The position numbers and the translations under genes are program-made. A DNA stretch of 64,000 nucleotides from CAKSUT01 sp045542335 (lineage in GTDB: Bacteria > Bacillota > Clostridia > Oscillospirales > CAG-382), in NCBI GenBank assembly GCA_045542335.1, contig JAZQKV010000049.1:3020-67019 (forward strand), given 5' to 3'. The notes beneath the pieces were generated by a model. That model ran no database searches, was not told where the DNA came from, and saw only the letters and a program-made list of their open reading frames with translations. This document shows, one piece after another, positions 1 through 8,704 of the stretch. Position 1 is the stretch's first letter, and each line of letters opens with the position of its first letter.

Positions 1-2
1 AG

Positions 3-734
3 AGTGTTGAAACGGCATATGTTACAAGCAGTGATGGCGTTTCAAGGGTTTATTCAACATTTAACAGCGAGAGACGTGTTGCATGGATAAGGGCAAGCTT
101 TCCGCACAGAGTTGCAGTTGGCGGGCATTTGCCTGAGGTTGTGGGCGGACATGAACGTTTCCCGTGTGCATCGCTTCTGAGGGCGGCTCTTGCATTTTTC
201 GGAATAGACATCAGCTTTGAAGCAGCACATCCTGCGGACAAACTGCCCCTTAATCTGTGGTCACGAAAAGACAACGGATTATTTATGACCGGATTTGCCA
301 AGAACACGGCAATTGCACTTAAAATGTCGTTCCCGGATGGAGTTCCGATGCCTGTTGGGACAGATGCAGTTGTGAATAACAATGTGGGCAAGTTTATATC
401 GTTGCCGTGGTGCCACAATCTTTGCCGTGCTTTTGTTAAACAGGAAGAAAAATCCACGGTTTCGTGCCGCCGTGAAACTGCCGGAACAAACATGATGAGC
501 AAGGAAAGGATAAGTCTTGCCGGACTTAAGAATGCACAGGTTGTTTTCTTTCCACCGGAAAACGCAAATGTTTATGCTTCATTTGACAGGGAAGCAAACA
601 GCTCACATTTTAAGCCTGACAGGGTGAGAGCTGATGGAAGCGTTGTGTTTGAAAACATCAGCGGAAAGCTGTTTATTTTCTGGATTGACAAGGATACAGA
701 GGCGAAATACAGGGAAATCGGATATATTTTATAA
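3..734 (+). CDS. Hypothetical protein, C-terminal part (5' end cut by window edge)
   Basis: The frame is open from the first bases of the window with no stop, so this is the last 243 codons of a longer gene. I do not recognise the family. The visible part has no obvious membrane segment and is mixed alpha/beta in character, with several Gly-rich turns and aromatic patches (for example NLWSRKDNGLF) and a C-terminal stretch rich in F, V and I that looks like a beta-sandwich. It could be the end of a carbohydrate-active or surface protein, but nothing seen proves this. It ends convergently with purC, and the two share a hairpin terminator. Confidence 0.6.
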   Translation, partial: SVETAYVTSSDGVSRVYSTFNSERRVAWIRASFPHRVAVGGHLPEVVGGHERFPCASLLRAALAFFGIDISFEAAHPADKLPLNLWSRKDNGLFMTGFAKNTAIALKMSFPDGVPMPVGTDAVVNNNVGKFISLPWCHNLCRAFVKQEEKSTVSCRRETAGTNMMSKERISLAGLKNAQVVFFPPENANVYASFDREANSSHFKPDRVRADGSVVFENISGKLFIFWIDKDTEAKYREIGYIL

Positions 735-746
735 CCAAAACAAACG

Positions 747-777
747 AAGGTCTGCGCCGTTGTTGGACGCAGACCTT
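747..777. terminator. Bidirectional hairpin terminator between convergent genes
   Basis: A 10-bp perfect stem (AAGGTCTGCG with CGCAGACCTT) encloses an 11-nt loop. It lies between the stop of the upstream gene and the stop of purC. T-rich sequence follows on both strands, better on the minus strand. The GGTCTG/CAGACC stem core recurs in terminators near 24.37 kb and 61.0 kb. Confidence 0.7.
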
Positions 778-797
778 TAAACTTATATTTTGTTGTT

Positions 798-1481
798 TTA
801 TCTGTTGAGAATGAGCTTTGTGAGAGTTGTGGGCTCAACAATTTTGCCGTCCTTATAGACACGCATATTGCCCGAAGCAATTTCGTCGATAAGGATAACC
901 TCTCCGTTGTTGTAACCAAACTCAAACTTGATGTCCCAGAGGTCAAGACCAATGGACTTGAGGTCATCGGCAACAATCTTTGTTATCTTGAGTGTCTGCT
1001 CCTTCATGCTTTCAAACATTTCAAGGCTCATAACGCCAAGAGCTGCAAGACCTTCACCTGTTACAAGGGGATCGCCCTTTTCGTCGTTCTTGAAGGTACA
1101 TTCAACATATCCGCCTTCAAGGGGAGTGCCGTCAGCGATATATTCGCCGTATCTGCGGATAAAGCTGCCTGTTGCAACAAGGCGGCAGATAACTTCAAGA
1201 CCGTGACCGAACACTTTGCCGGGAAGAACTTCCATTGTTGCTTCTTCAACATTTGCACCGACATAGTGTGTCTTGATGCCTGCTTTTTTGAGAAGCTCGA
1301 AATAGTGAATGGAGGTTTCAAGGTTTGCTTTACCGATTCCTTCGATGGTAAGACCAACGCTGTTTTCACCGGGATCAAAAACGCCGTCTTTGCCGGTGCA
1401 ATCGTCCTTGAACTTGAGCATTACATTTCCGTTGTCGAGAGAGTAGACATCTTTTGTTTTACCTTCGTAAATCTTTTTCAT
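798..1481 (-). CDS. purC: Phosphoribosylaminoimidazole-succinocarboxamide synthase (SAICAR synthetase)
   Basis: This 227-residue protein joins CAIR and aspartate using ATP in cytosolic de novo purine synthesis. The N-terminus MKKIYEGKTKDVY carries the family K-x-(Y/F)-x-GKT(K/R) phosphate-binding signature. The SAICAR synthetase signatures follow: a charged VICRLVATGSFIRRYG segment around residues 95-110 and LIDEIASGNMR near residue 200. Length is normal for the single-domain bacterial enzyme. An AAGGAG site lies 10 nt before the ATG. The gene stands alone, with no other pur gene in the window, and has its own promoter (TTGAAA-17-TATAAT). No purine riboswitch is visible in its short leader. 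Confidence 0.95.
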   Translation of the reverse strand: MKKIYEGKTKDVYSLDNGNVMLKFKDDCTGKDGVFDPGENSVGLTIEGIGKANLETSIHYFELLKKAGIKTHYVGANVEEATMEVLPGKVFGHGLEVICRLVATGSFIRRYGEYIADGTPLEGGYVECTFKNDEKGDPLVTGEGLAALGVMSLEMFESMKEQTLKITKIVADDLKSIGLDLWDIKFEFGYNNGEVILIDEIASGNMRVYKDGKIVEPTTLTKLILNR

Positions 1482-1528
1482 AATAAAGCAACTCCTTAAA
1501 TTTTATATTTTGAAAATCTACGCCACAT

Positions 1529-1557
1529 ATTATATCACATATTTCGGCAAATTTCAA
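1529..1557 (-). promoter_or_regulatory. Promoter of purC
   Basis: Read on the minus strand, TTGAAA (1552-1557) and TATAAT (1529-1534) are separated by 17 bp, giving a leader of about 40 nt before the purC start. Confidence 0.7.
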
Positions 1558-1663
1558 TAGTAAATTTGTATGTAGCTGAAAATTTTTTTGTAAAATTTTG
1601 TATGCAATAGTAACAATTTGGAAATGTGAGGGAGACTTGGTGATTTGCACGATGGTTTTTATA

Positions 1664-1692
1664 TTGACATTTGTGGGGATTTATGGTATAAT
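1664..1692 (+). promoter_or_regulatory. Consensus promoter of the secreted dockerin-like protein gene
   Basis: TTGACA (1664-1669), a 17-bp spacer and TATAAT (1687-1692) form a perfect vegetative promoter, with TGG directly upstream of the -10 (extended -10). It lies back to back with the purC promoter and about 30 nt before the ATG at 1729. Confidence 0.8.
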
Positions 1693-1728
1693 CCTTAAAA
1701 AAGGTTGATAGGGGAAGGTGGAACTATT

Positions 1729-4326
1729 ATGAAGAATATTATGAAAAAAACATTTTTCCATGTGACAATGGTTGTGATGCTTTTAGTTGTTATGGTGGCG
1801 AATGTCAAGGCGGCACAGTCTGACAGCTATTTTGAAGAATCAAGCTATTTTAAAGTGGCAAGCGGATATGCTCTTGCCTGGTCTGAGGTATATGATGAAG
1901 CGGGATATGGTGAATTAGTGACAGGTGTCGCTCCGGGCACGACCGCAGGACAGGTGTGCGACAATGCCTTGTTCTCTTACGGTCTGAAAGTGGGAATAGT
2001 TGATGAAACGACTGATGAATATGGAGAGGCTGTTCTTAAAGTGCTTGAGGAAACAGACAGGGTTTATACAGGGTGTCTGCTTGTCACATATGAAGAAGAT
2101 TATGAAGAGGACATATACGATCCGTATCTTTGGGTTAACGCATACATCATTATTGTAGACGGTGATGCCGACGGAGACGGTGACAGAGATGCAGATGACA
2201 TGAAGCTTGGTGTTGAAATGATGCTTGAAGGCAGACGTGCCGATGAATACTCTGCCGCATTCGATAAGAATCTTGACGGAGAAATTACTCTTGCTGAATT
2301 GAGATGTCAGACTGTTGAAGCCTTTGACGAAAACAGCGATGCTCCCGATGAGGTGTCTCCTTTCGCAGACAGCTTTGCTTTTGTGCTTGAGGATGAGGCA
2401 ACGTATGTCTCCATGGTTGAAAACGGAAAGGCTGTGATAAAAAGTTATCTGACGGTTTATCTTGACGGCAAAGCTAAAGATGTACCCGTGAAAAAGATAA
2501 CTGAGGATATGGTTTCTGACCCTGAATGGGAGGGCTTTCTCGTAAACTATGATGAGGAATACGAGGAATTTGATTTTAGTGAGTATGTGGGAAAGCTCGC
2601 TGTTGCTTATAACGATGACGAGGGTTATTACTTTAAACTTCTTTCCGAAAGTGACTATAATGACAGCTCTGTTCTTGAGGGGGACGATGCTGAGAGTGCG
2701 TATATGTATACTTCGGAGGAAGTTTGGCTTTCGTTTGATGATGTTACAAAACGCATTACCCTTTCAGATACGGCAGAGGCGGGATTTGTGAGCCTTGCTG
2801 TCAAGGACTATTCGCAGATTGTGCTGACGGGTTATGATGCGGAAGATGAGTGGATTTGCCTGAGCTATACCGGGGATGAAATCTATAAAATTGCCGAGGA
2901 AACAGAGCTTTACTATGCTGTTGTTATGGTGCAGAACAATCCCGGCGTGACAAAAATGGAAAACCTTGTGATGCTTTATGGTGAAGCGTGGGACGAATTG
3001 CCCTCCGAGGCTTTGGATTTCAGACCTGTTCCTGCTTCGGCAAGCTTCAGCCAGGATGAGAACTGGGGTATGGTGCTTGACAGTCAGGTGACAGAATATG
3101 CAATTAAAGAGGATGATATAATTGTCAATAGAGATCTTTTGACTATCATTGAGGACGGAAAAACTACCTATGTTCCTGTCAAGAAGATTACTCAGTTTAT
3201 GGTTGACTATGAATCTAAATGGAAGGGATATATCCCATGCTACGATGAAGATTATTATGAATATGATTTCTCGGAATATGTGGGCAAGCCGGCAGTGGCA
3301 CAGAAAGACCATAAGGGAAGATATATTTTCAGAACTCTTGAAATAGAAGATTATAATGATGGCGATGTTCTTTTATATGACGAGAGTGACATTGGAAACA
3401 GTGAAGGTGCTATCTTTGCATTTACAGCAGAGAATGTTGCTCTTATAAAGAAGGTTGGTTATAGCTACATCATTACCTCCGACGGTGAAAGTGAATACTC
3501 CGACAGTTTTACATATGGTGAGAATAACGAAACAACATTTAAACAATTAACTGTTAAGGACTATACAAAGATTATTATAAAGAGCGTTGATGCCGAGGGA
3601 GAACCTGTTATAAGCGCATATGATTATGAAAATCTCCCTGATTTTGCTCATGATTTTTACTTTGACAAAGTGACTGTGGTTGTGGGTAACAATTCAAAGA
3701 CCATGAGAAACGAAAACCTCAGCTTTTTCTACGGAGAAACAGACAGAGAAATTGAAATTTATCCGGGAAAAATTACGGGATTTGCAATCGTCAACAGCTA
3801 TGAAATCGATCCAACCGACAGCGGAAACGTATATTATGTAAGTGCTTATGACACAAAAACGGGCAATATCGGAACATATGAAGCCTTTTACGGATACGAA
3901 ATGCTTCTTGAACAGGGAGAGCTTCTTGGCATAACCTCAAAGGGCTATATAATGGATGATTACAGCTTTGGCTCGATATTGGAACAAGGCGAGCCGGATC
4001 TTGACATATACGATTTTGATGATAAAGTTGGAAACCTCGGCTGGTGCGAGCTTGCGGCATATGATGCCGAAGCGAAAATTATAGAACTTAAAGACGACAG
4101 CAATTGTTACTATGTTGACGATAAAACCGTTTTTGTTGAATATGACATTTCAGATGCCTGGTCAGCACTCAGGAGTGATTTAATTCTTACCTCAAATGCA
4201 GCAAAAAACAATTTTGACGGAAAAACCGGATCATTCAAAGCTGTGTATGTGACGGCAAATGAACTTGAAACATCCCCGAACGAGGGACTTTTCACCGCTG
4301 TTTCGGTTATTCTTGTACACAAATAA
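1729..4326 (+). CDS. Large secreted acidic protein with dockerin-like module and internal repeats
   Basis: This 865-residue protein is predicted to be exported. It starts with a basic MKNIMKK segment, a hydrophobic core and an AxA-like end (VKAAQ, cleavage near residue 28). The ATG at 1729 is preferred to the upstream TTG because GGAAGGTGG lies just before it. Around residues 145-195 are two acidic loops (DGDADGDGDRDADD and DKNLDGEITLAEL) that match the paired Ca-binding loops of a type I dockerin or EF-hand. Two long homologous blocks follow, recognisable by VPVKKIT and by a tyrosine/acid-rich run ending in FSEYVGK (about residues 215-430 and 440-660), then a related C-terminal block. The protein is strikingly rich in D, E and Y. 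No catalytic motif is recognised. It may be a cell-surface or scaffold-attached binding protein. Confidence 0.75.
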   Translation: MKNIMKKTFFHVTMVVMLLVVMVANVKAAQSDSYFEESSYFKVASGYALAWSEVYDEAGYGELVTGVAPGTTAGQVCDNALFSYGLKVGIVDETTDEYGEAVLKVLEETDRVYTGCLLVTYEEDYEEDIYDPYLWVNAYIIIVDGDADGDGDRDADDMKLGVEMMLEGRRADEYSAAFDKNLDGEITLAELRCQTVEAFDENSDAPDEVSPFADSFAFVLEDEATYVSMVENGKAVIKSYLTVYLDGKAKDVPVKKITEDMVSDPEWEGFLVNYDEEYEEFDFSEYVGKLAVAYNDDEGYYFKLLSESDYNDSSVLEGDDAESAYMYTSEEVWLSFDDVTKRITLSDTAEAGFVSLAVKDYSQIVLTGYDAEDEWICLSYTGDEIYKIAEETELYYAVVMVQNNPGVTKMENLVMLYGEAWDELPSEALDFRPVPASASFSQDENWGMVLDSQVTEYAIKEDDIIVNRDLLTIIEDGKTTYVPVKKITQFMVDYESKWKGYIPCYDEDYYEYDFSEYVGKPAVAQKDHKGRYIFRTLEIEDYNDGDVLLYDESDIGNSEGAIFAFTAENVALIKKVGYSYIITSDGESEYSDSFTYGENNETTFKQLTVKDYTKIIIKSVDAEGEPVISAYDYENLPDFAHDFYFDKVTVVVGNNSKTMRNENLSFFYGETDREIEIYPGKITGFAIVNSYEIDPTDSGNVYYVSAYDTKTGNIGTYEAFYGYEMLLEQGELLGITSKGYIMDDYSFGSILEQGEPDLDIYDFDDKVGNLGWCELAAYDAEAKIIELKDDSNCYYVDDKTVFVEYDISDAWSALRSDLILTSNAAKNNFDGKTGSFKAVYVTANELETSPNEGLFTAVSVILVHK

Positions 4327-4378
4327 TCGCATTTGAAAATCGGCAATAGAAAATCAAACATCAACAGGACGGTATTTT

Positions 4379-5227
4379 ATGAAAACAGGACTTATCCTCG
4401 AAGGCGGCGCAATGAGAGGACTTTTTACGGCGGGAATACTTGATGTGTTCACGGAAAAAGGGATAAAATTTGACGGAATGATTGGCGTTTCGGCAGGGGC
4501 TGTGTTTGGCTGCAATTTTAAGTCCGGGCAGGCAGGAAGAACTTTGCGATATAACGTGAAGTATTGCAAAGACCCCCGGTATTGCAGTTATCGTTCACTT
4601 ATCAAAACAGGTGACCTCTATGGCGCAGACTTTTGCTATAATAAAATCCCTTTTGAGCTTGATGTTTTTGACAACGACGCCTTTGCGGCAAATCCGATGG
4701 AGTTTCATGTTGGCTGTACTGATGTTGTTACGGGAAAACCCGTTTACAGAAAAATTGATGTGTGCGACCGAGAGAGCCTTGAATGGATGCGTGCCTCGGC
4801 TTCCATGCCGCTTGTTTCAAGAATTGTTGAGGTTGGCGGCAAAAAAATGCTTGACGGAGGAATTTCGGATTCAATACCCATTAAGTATTTTGAAAGCATG
4901 GGGTATGACAGAAATGTGGTTGTGCTCACTCAACCCCGGGGATATGTGAAGCAGAGGAACAAAATGCTTCCTATTGTCAAAGCTACTCTTGGTAAGTATC
5001 CCGGAATTTATGAAGCAATGAAAATTCGCCACGAGATGTATAACGAAACCACCGCGTATATTGCCGAAAAGGAAAAGAAAGGCGAAATTCTGGTTATTCG
5101 CCCCAAGTCGCCGCTTCCCACAGGGCATATTGAGCATGATGCGGAAAATCTCAGGCAAGCACACATGCTTGGAGTTGAGGCGGCAAATGAGAATATTGAA
5201 AAAATAGTGCAGTTTCTTTCAAAATGA
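4379..5227 (+). CDS. Patatin-like phospholipase family protein (YjjU/RssA-like)
   Basis: This 282-residue cytosolic serine hydrolase resembles bacterial patatin-like lipases. The oxyanion-hole segment LEGGAMRGLF sits at residues 8-17, the nucleophile elbow GVSAG contains Ser38, and the dyad Asp159 lies in LDGGISDS. This is the Ser-Asp pair typical of patatins. The C-terminal third has the extension seen in YjjU-type proteins. The expected activity is lipid acyl hydrolysis, but substrates of this subgroup are mostly unknown. The gene follows the secreted protein by about 50 nt with AGGACGG before the ATG, so co-transcription is likely. A strong terminator follows. Confidence 0.85.
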   Translation: MKTGLILEGGAMRGLFTAGILDVFTEKGIKFDGMIGVSAGAVFGCNFKSGQAGRTLRYNVKYCKDPRYCSYRSLIKTGDLYGADFCYNKIPFELDVFDNDAFAANPMEFHVGCTDVVTGKPVYRKIDVCDRESLEWMRASASMPLVSRIVEVGGKKMLDGGISDSIPIKYFESMGYDRNVVVLTQPRGYVKQRNKMLPIVKATLGKYPGIYEAMKIRHEMYNETTAYIAEKEKKGEILVIRPKSPLPTGHIEHDAENLRQAHMLGVEAANENIEKIVQFLSK

Positions 5228-5259
5228 GGCAGAATTTTGCAATATGCTGATAAAACAGA

Positions 5260-5288
5260 CAGACGAAGCCAAAAACTTCGTCTGTTTT
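5260..5288 (+). terminator. Rho-independent terminator after the patatin-like gene
   Basis: A 9-bp perfect stem (CAGACGAAG with CTTCGTCTG) with a 7-nt loop is followed by TTTT. Confidence 0.8.
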
Positions 5289-5333
5289 CACAATTGGAAT
5301 TTTTATTATAATGTAGAATTTCCAAAGAAAATC

Positions 5334-5342
5334 TGTTATAAT
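5334..5342 (+). promoter_or_regulatory. Extended -10 promoter of the AEC permease gene
   Basis: TGTTATAAT is a full extended -10 element about 47 nt before the chosen start. The matching -35 position is poor. A second TATAAT lies 35 bp further upstream, so the exact start is uncertain. Confidence 0.4.
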
Positions 5343-5388
5343 AATAACAATGTTCCCAATACCATATGTCAGAAAGGAGAGTCTGAAA

Positions 5389-6414
5389 TTGAGTTTGTTT
5401 AAAACTCATATGTCAGACAAGATAAAAATGACACAGACTTTTATTGCGACACTTTCGCCCATGCTTGTTATGTTTCTTTGCATTATAATCGGGTTTGTTC
5501 TCAAAAAGAAAAATATGCTTCCCGACAATGCGGATAAAACCATGTCCAAGATTGAAAATTATGTGTGCGTGCCTGCACTTGCATTCAGCACATTTGCGGT
5601 GAATTGTACGGTGGATTCGATTTCAAAGTATTATAACATAATTCTATACAGTGCGGTGGCTGTTGTGTTGGCAATAGTGATTGCGGTGCCGCTCTCAAAG
5701 GTTTTTGTCAAGGATGACGCTTACCGCAGGAATATTTATAAGTATGCGCTTACGTTTGCCAATTTCGGATTTATGGGAAATGCGATTGTGCCGGCAATTC
5801 TCAACGGCACTCCTCTTGCACAAAATGCAGGTGTGCAGGATATGCTTTACATATATTTGCTTTTCACAATTCCCCTTTATTCCGTTTGCTACACATGGGG
5901 TATCTATATCCTTATTCCGAAAGGCGAAAATAAGGGAAGCCTCCTTAAAAATCTTGCAAATCCGATTTTTATAGCCATTTTCGCAGGAGCGATTGTGGGT
6001 CTGTGCGGTGTTGGTGATAAGATTCCCGCTTTTATTATGGATACGGTTAACAGCTGCAAGGCGTGCATGGCACCTCTTGCCATGATACTTACGGGCTTTG
6101 TTATAGGAAGCTATGATTTCAAAACGCTTCTTAATGATAAAAAAGTTTATGTTGCAACATTTCTTCGCCTTTTTGTTATCCCGGTTGTTATTCTGGGTGT
6201 GCTCATGGCTTTGGGCGCAGATGAGCTTGTTCTTACCTTTGCGCTGTTTGGATATGCAACTCCCCTCGGACTTAACACGGTTGTCTTCCCGGCGGCATAT
6301 GGCTCGGATGCAAAAACGGGTGCTTCGATGGCGATGATTTCGCATACATTAAGCGTTGTTACAATTCCGCTTATGTATGCTCTTCTAAAGGTTGTTTTAC
6401 AGCTTGCGGCATAA
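5389..6414 (+). CDS. AEC family permease (auxin efflux carrier/malonate-type transporter)
   Basis: This integral membrane protein of about 341 residues has roughly ten hydrophobic helices in the two five-helix bundles of the AEC family. The N-terminal half ends near VVLAIVIAVPLSK, and the C-terminal half begins near PIFIAIFAGAIVGL. Conserved small-residue helices such as FGFMGNAIVPAIL and a Pro-containing FGYATPLGLNTVVFP near the end are typical. Family members export or import organic acids, amino acids or auxin-like compounds, and the substrate here is unknown. I chose the TTG at 5389 because AAGGAG ends 9 nt before it; an in-frame ATG at 5410 is the alternative. The gene is monocistronic, with terminators on both sides. 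Confidence 0.85.
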   Translation: MSLFKTHMSDKIKMTQTFIATLSPMLVMFLCIIIGFVLKKKNMLPDNADKTMSKIENYVCVPALAFSTFAVNCTVDSISKYYNIILYSAVAVVLAIVIAVPLSKVFVKDDAYRRNIYKYALTFANFGFMGNAIVPAILNGTPLAQNAGVQDMLYIYLLFTIPLYSVCYTWGIYILIPKGENKGSLLKNLANPIFIAIFAGAIVGLCGVGDKIPAFIMDTVNSCKACMAPLAMILTGFVIGSYDFKTLLNDKKVYVATFLRLFVIPVVILGVLMALGADELVLTFALFGYATPLGLNTVVFPAAYGSDAKTGASMAMISHTLSVVTIPLMYALLKVVLQLAA

Positions 6415-6453
6415 GTAAAGAGCTTTTGCTTGCAAGGACTTAGTGTGTTGGTT

Positions 6454-6500
6454 ATCGGGTTTTGCGCATGAAACGGCTGCGGAAAACCCGATGTTTTTTT
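6454..6500 (+). terminator. Rho-independent terminator after the AEC permease gene
   Basis: A 10-bp perfect stem (ATCGGGTTTT with AAAACCCGAT) with a 19-nt loop is followed by G and seven T. Confidence 0.85.
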
Positions 6501-6653
6501 ACACTTTGAATGCAATTTTTGTGAATTTAAAGTGCCTTTTGGCTTTGTTGTGTGAAAAACGACATAATGGTATGAAGAATTGACATTTTGGAATTTCGTG
6601 TCCAAATGTGATACGTTCTGGCATGTTTTTTTACAAAATCGTAACAAATAAGG

Positions 6654-6682
6654 TTGACACCGCAAAAATCTTGTGCTATACT
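6654..6682 (+). promoter_or_regulatory. Promoter of the ABC importer operon
   Basis: TTGACA (6654-6659), 17 bp and TATACT (6677-6682) with TGC upstream of the -10. Upstream, 6501-6653 holds no gene that I can support, only AT-rich sequence with an imperfect inverted repeat near 6583-6611. Confidence 0.8.
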
Positions 6683-6692
6683 TTAAAATACT

Positions 6693-6714
6693 TTCGGACG
6701 GGTTACCGTCTGAA
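6693..6714 (+). promoter_or_regulatory. Hairpin at the start of the ABC operon leader
   Basis: TTCGGACGG pairs with CCGTCTGAA (9 bp, one G-T) around a 4-nt loop. It lies just after the expected transcription start and has no T-run, so it is not a terminator. It could be an operator dyad or a 5' stabilising hairpin. Confidence 0.45.
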
Positions 6715-6749
6715 AAAATACATATCATTTGAGAGGAAGTTTTTACATC

Positions 6750-7706
6750 ATGAAAAAGATTATTGCATTGGCTCTTTGCGCACTTATGTGCATGACAGCA
6801 CTTGTTGGCTGCGGAACAAAGGACGACGGAAAATACACAATCGGTATTTGCCAGCTCGCTCCTCATGTGGCTCTTGATGCGGCTACACAGGGCTTTAAGG
6901 ACGCAGTTGTTGCGGCTCTTGGCGAAGAGAATGTTGATTTTATCGAACAGAATGCGGCAGGCGAAAACAGCACAGCCGTTACGATTGTCAATGACTTTGT
7001 AACAAAGGACGTTGACCTTATCATGGCAAACGCAACAGGTGCACTTCAGGCGGCTGCAAATGCAACAGCTGACATTCCTGTTCTCGGAACATCCATTACC
7101 GAATATGGCGTTGCTCTCGGAATTGACAATTTTGACGGCGTTGTTGGTACAAACATTTCCGGTACATCTGACCTTGCACCCCTTGACGATCAGGCACAGA
7201 TGATTATTGACCTTTTCCCTGAAACAAAGAAGGTTGGTATCCTCTTCTGCTCTGCGGAAGCAAACTCCAGATACCAGGTTGACGTTGTAAAGGCATATCT
7301 TGAAGGCAAGGGCATTACCGTTACAGAGTATTCCTTCACAGACTCCTCCGACATCGCAACAGTAGCTGCGGCGTGTGCGGCTGACTCCGATGTGATTTAT
7401 GTTCCTACAGATAACAAGGCGGCTGAATGTGCAGAGACAATCAACAACGTTGTTCTCCCCACAAAGACTCCTATTATCACAGGTGACTCCGGTACTTGTA
7501 CAGGATGTGGCGTTGCTTGCTACTCAATCAGCTACTATGAGCTCGGCAAGAAGACCGGTAACATGGCGGTAGACGTTCTCACAGGAAAAGCAGACATCTC
7601 CGAAATGGCTATCGACTACGACCCCAACCCTGTTAAGCAGTATAATGCGGCAATCTGCGAAGAACTCGGTGTCGAACTTCCCGAAGAATATGAGCCTATC
7701 GAATAA
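6750..7706 (+). CDS. ABC transporter substrate-binding lipoprotein (TrpX/DUF534 type)
   Basis: This 318-residue exported lipoprotein starts MKKIIALALC and has a lipobox LVGCG, giving a lipidated Cys near residue 21. The mature part has the two-domain fold of the ABC_sub_bind family: a first lobe beginning YTIGICQLAPH, and a second lobe with the KVGILFCSAEANS and VIYVPTDNKAAE motifs. The ATG at 6750 is preferred because GAGAGGAAG precedes it. In lactic acid bacteria and clostridia such proteins are predicted to bind tryptophan or related amino acids, but the ligand here is not known. It heads a three-gene importer operon. A hairpin after it probably sets its higher expression. Confidence 0.88.
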   Translation: MKKIIALALCALMCMTALVGCGTKDDGKYTIGICQLAPHVALDAATQGFKDAVVAALGEENVDFIEQNAAGENSTAVTIVNDFVTKDVDLIMANATGALQAAANATADIPVLGTSITEYGVALGIDNFDGVVGTNISGTSDLAPLDDQAQMIIDLFPETKKVGILFCSAEANSRYQVDVVKAYLEGKGITVTEYSFTDSSDIATVAAACAADSDVIYVPTDNKAAECAETINNVVLPTKTPIITGDSGTCTGCGVACYSISYYELGKKTGNMAVDVLTGKADISEMAIDYDPNPVKQYNAAICEELGVELPEEYEPIE

Positions 7707-7731
7707 AATTTGTTAATTTATCATACGGATT

Positions 7732-7762
7732 GTGCCGCCGCTTTTGTCGCTGCGGCACTTTT
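7732..7762 (+). terminator. Intra-operon attenuating hairpin
   Basis: GTGCCGC pairs with GCGGCAC around a 13-nt loop, followed by TTTT. It lies between the binding-protein gene and the permease gene, where partial termination usually makes the binding protein more abundant. Confidence 0.6.
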
Positions 7763-7782
7763 CGGCGAAATTGGAGTAAACA

Positions 7783-8703
7783 ATGAATATTTTAAAGGTG
7801 TTCAATGCCTTGCCGGGTGCTGTGGATCAGGGTATAATCTGGGGCATAATGGCGATAGGCGTTTTTATAACTTACAAGGTGCTTGATATTGCGGACCTTT
7901 CTGTTGACGGCTCGATTGTTACGGGCATGGCGGTGTGTACCGTGCTTATTACGGGAGGCTGCAATGTATGGCTTGCCATGCTTGTGGCAATAATGGCAGG
8001 TATGCTGGCAGGACTTCTTACGGGCGTTTTCCACACATTTCTCGGTATACCTGCGATTCTTGCAGGTATTCTGACACAGCTTATTCTGTGGTCGGTTAAC
8101 CTGAAAATCATGGGAAAGGCAAACCTTCCGCTTCCTGTTCTCAAGTATGACCTTATCCTCAGCGGAAGATATGTGTATGTATCTATGGCAACGCTTGCAC
8201 TTTTTGTCGTTGTTATTATCGCACTTACCTATTGCTTTTTCGGCACACGCTTCGGCACAGCCGTCAGAGCCACGGGATGCAATGAACGTATGGCAAGAGC
8301 CCAGGGCGTAAATACCGATGTAATCAAGGTTGTGGGACTTATCCTCTCCAACGGACTTGTTGCCCTTTCGGGTGCGCTTCTTGCACAGTATCAGGGAAAT
8401 GCCGATATAAATAACGGCAGAGGTATAATAGTTATAGGACTTGCGGCGGTTATTATAGGCGACGTTATCTTCTCGCTTCTTCCTGTTAAGGCACAGAATT
8501 TTGCGGTGCGCCTTTTCTGCGTGGTGCTTGGTGGCGTTATCTATCAGAGCGTGTACCAGGTTGTCATTTTCATGGGAATCGACGCAGAGCTTCTCAAGAT
8601 GTTCTCGGCAATTGTTGTTGCAATTTTCCTTGCCGTTCCCTATATCAAAAAAACTTATTTTACCGCACCTGTACATAATAAAAAGCACAAGGAGGTTGAA
8701 TAA
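7783..8703 (+). CDS. ABC transporter permease (TrpY-type)
   Basis: This 306-residue membrane protein has eight to nine hydrophobic helices and belongs to the branched-chain-like BPD_transp_2 permeases. It starts with helices around GIIWGIMAIGVFITYKVLD. The cytoplasmic loop FGTAVRATGCNERMARAQG resembles the EAA-type coupling loop that contacts the ATPase. It forms the channel of the importer whose binding protein is upstream and whose ATPase follows immediately. The gene ends at 8703, one base before the ATPase start, with the AGGAGG for the next gene inside its last codons, so translation is coupled. Confidence 0.9.
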   Translation: MNILKVFNALPGAVDQGIIWGIMAIGVFITYKVLDIADLSVDGSIVTGMAVCTVLITGGCNVWLAMLVAIMAGMLAGLLTGVFHTFLGIPAILAGILTQLILWSVNLKIMGKANLPLPVLKYDLILSGRYVYVSMATLALFVVVIIALTYCFFGTRFGTAVRATGCNERMARAQGVNTDVIKVVGLILSNGLVALSGALLAQYQGNADINNGRGIIVIGLAAVIIGDVIFSLLPVKAQNFAVRLFCVVLGGVIYQSVYQVVIFMGIDAELLKMFSAIVVAIFLAVPYIKKTYFTAPVHNKKHKEVE

Positions 8704-8704
8704 G

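Noticed and set aside
8501..8704. Upstream extension of the ABC ATPase frame
   Set aside because: It overlaps the permease gene. The ATPase domain and the ribosome binding site place the start at 8705.
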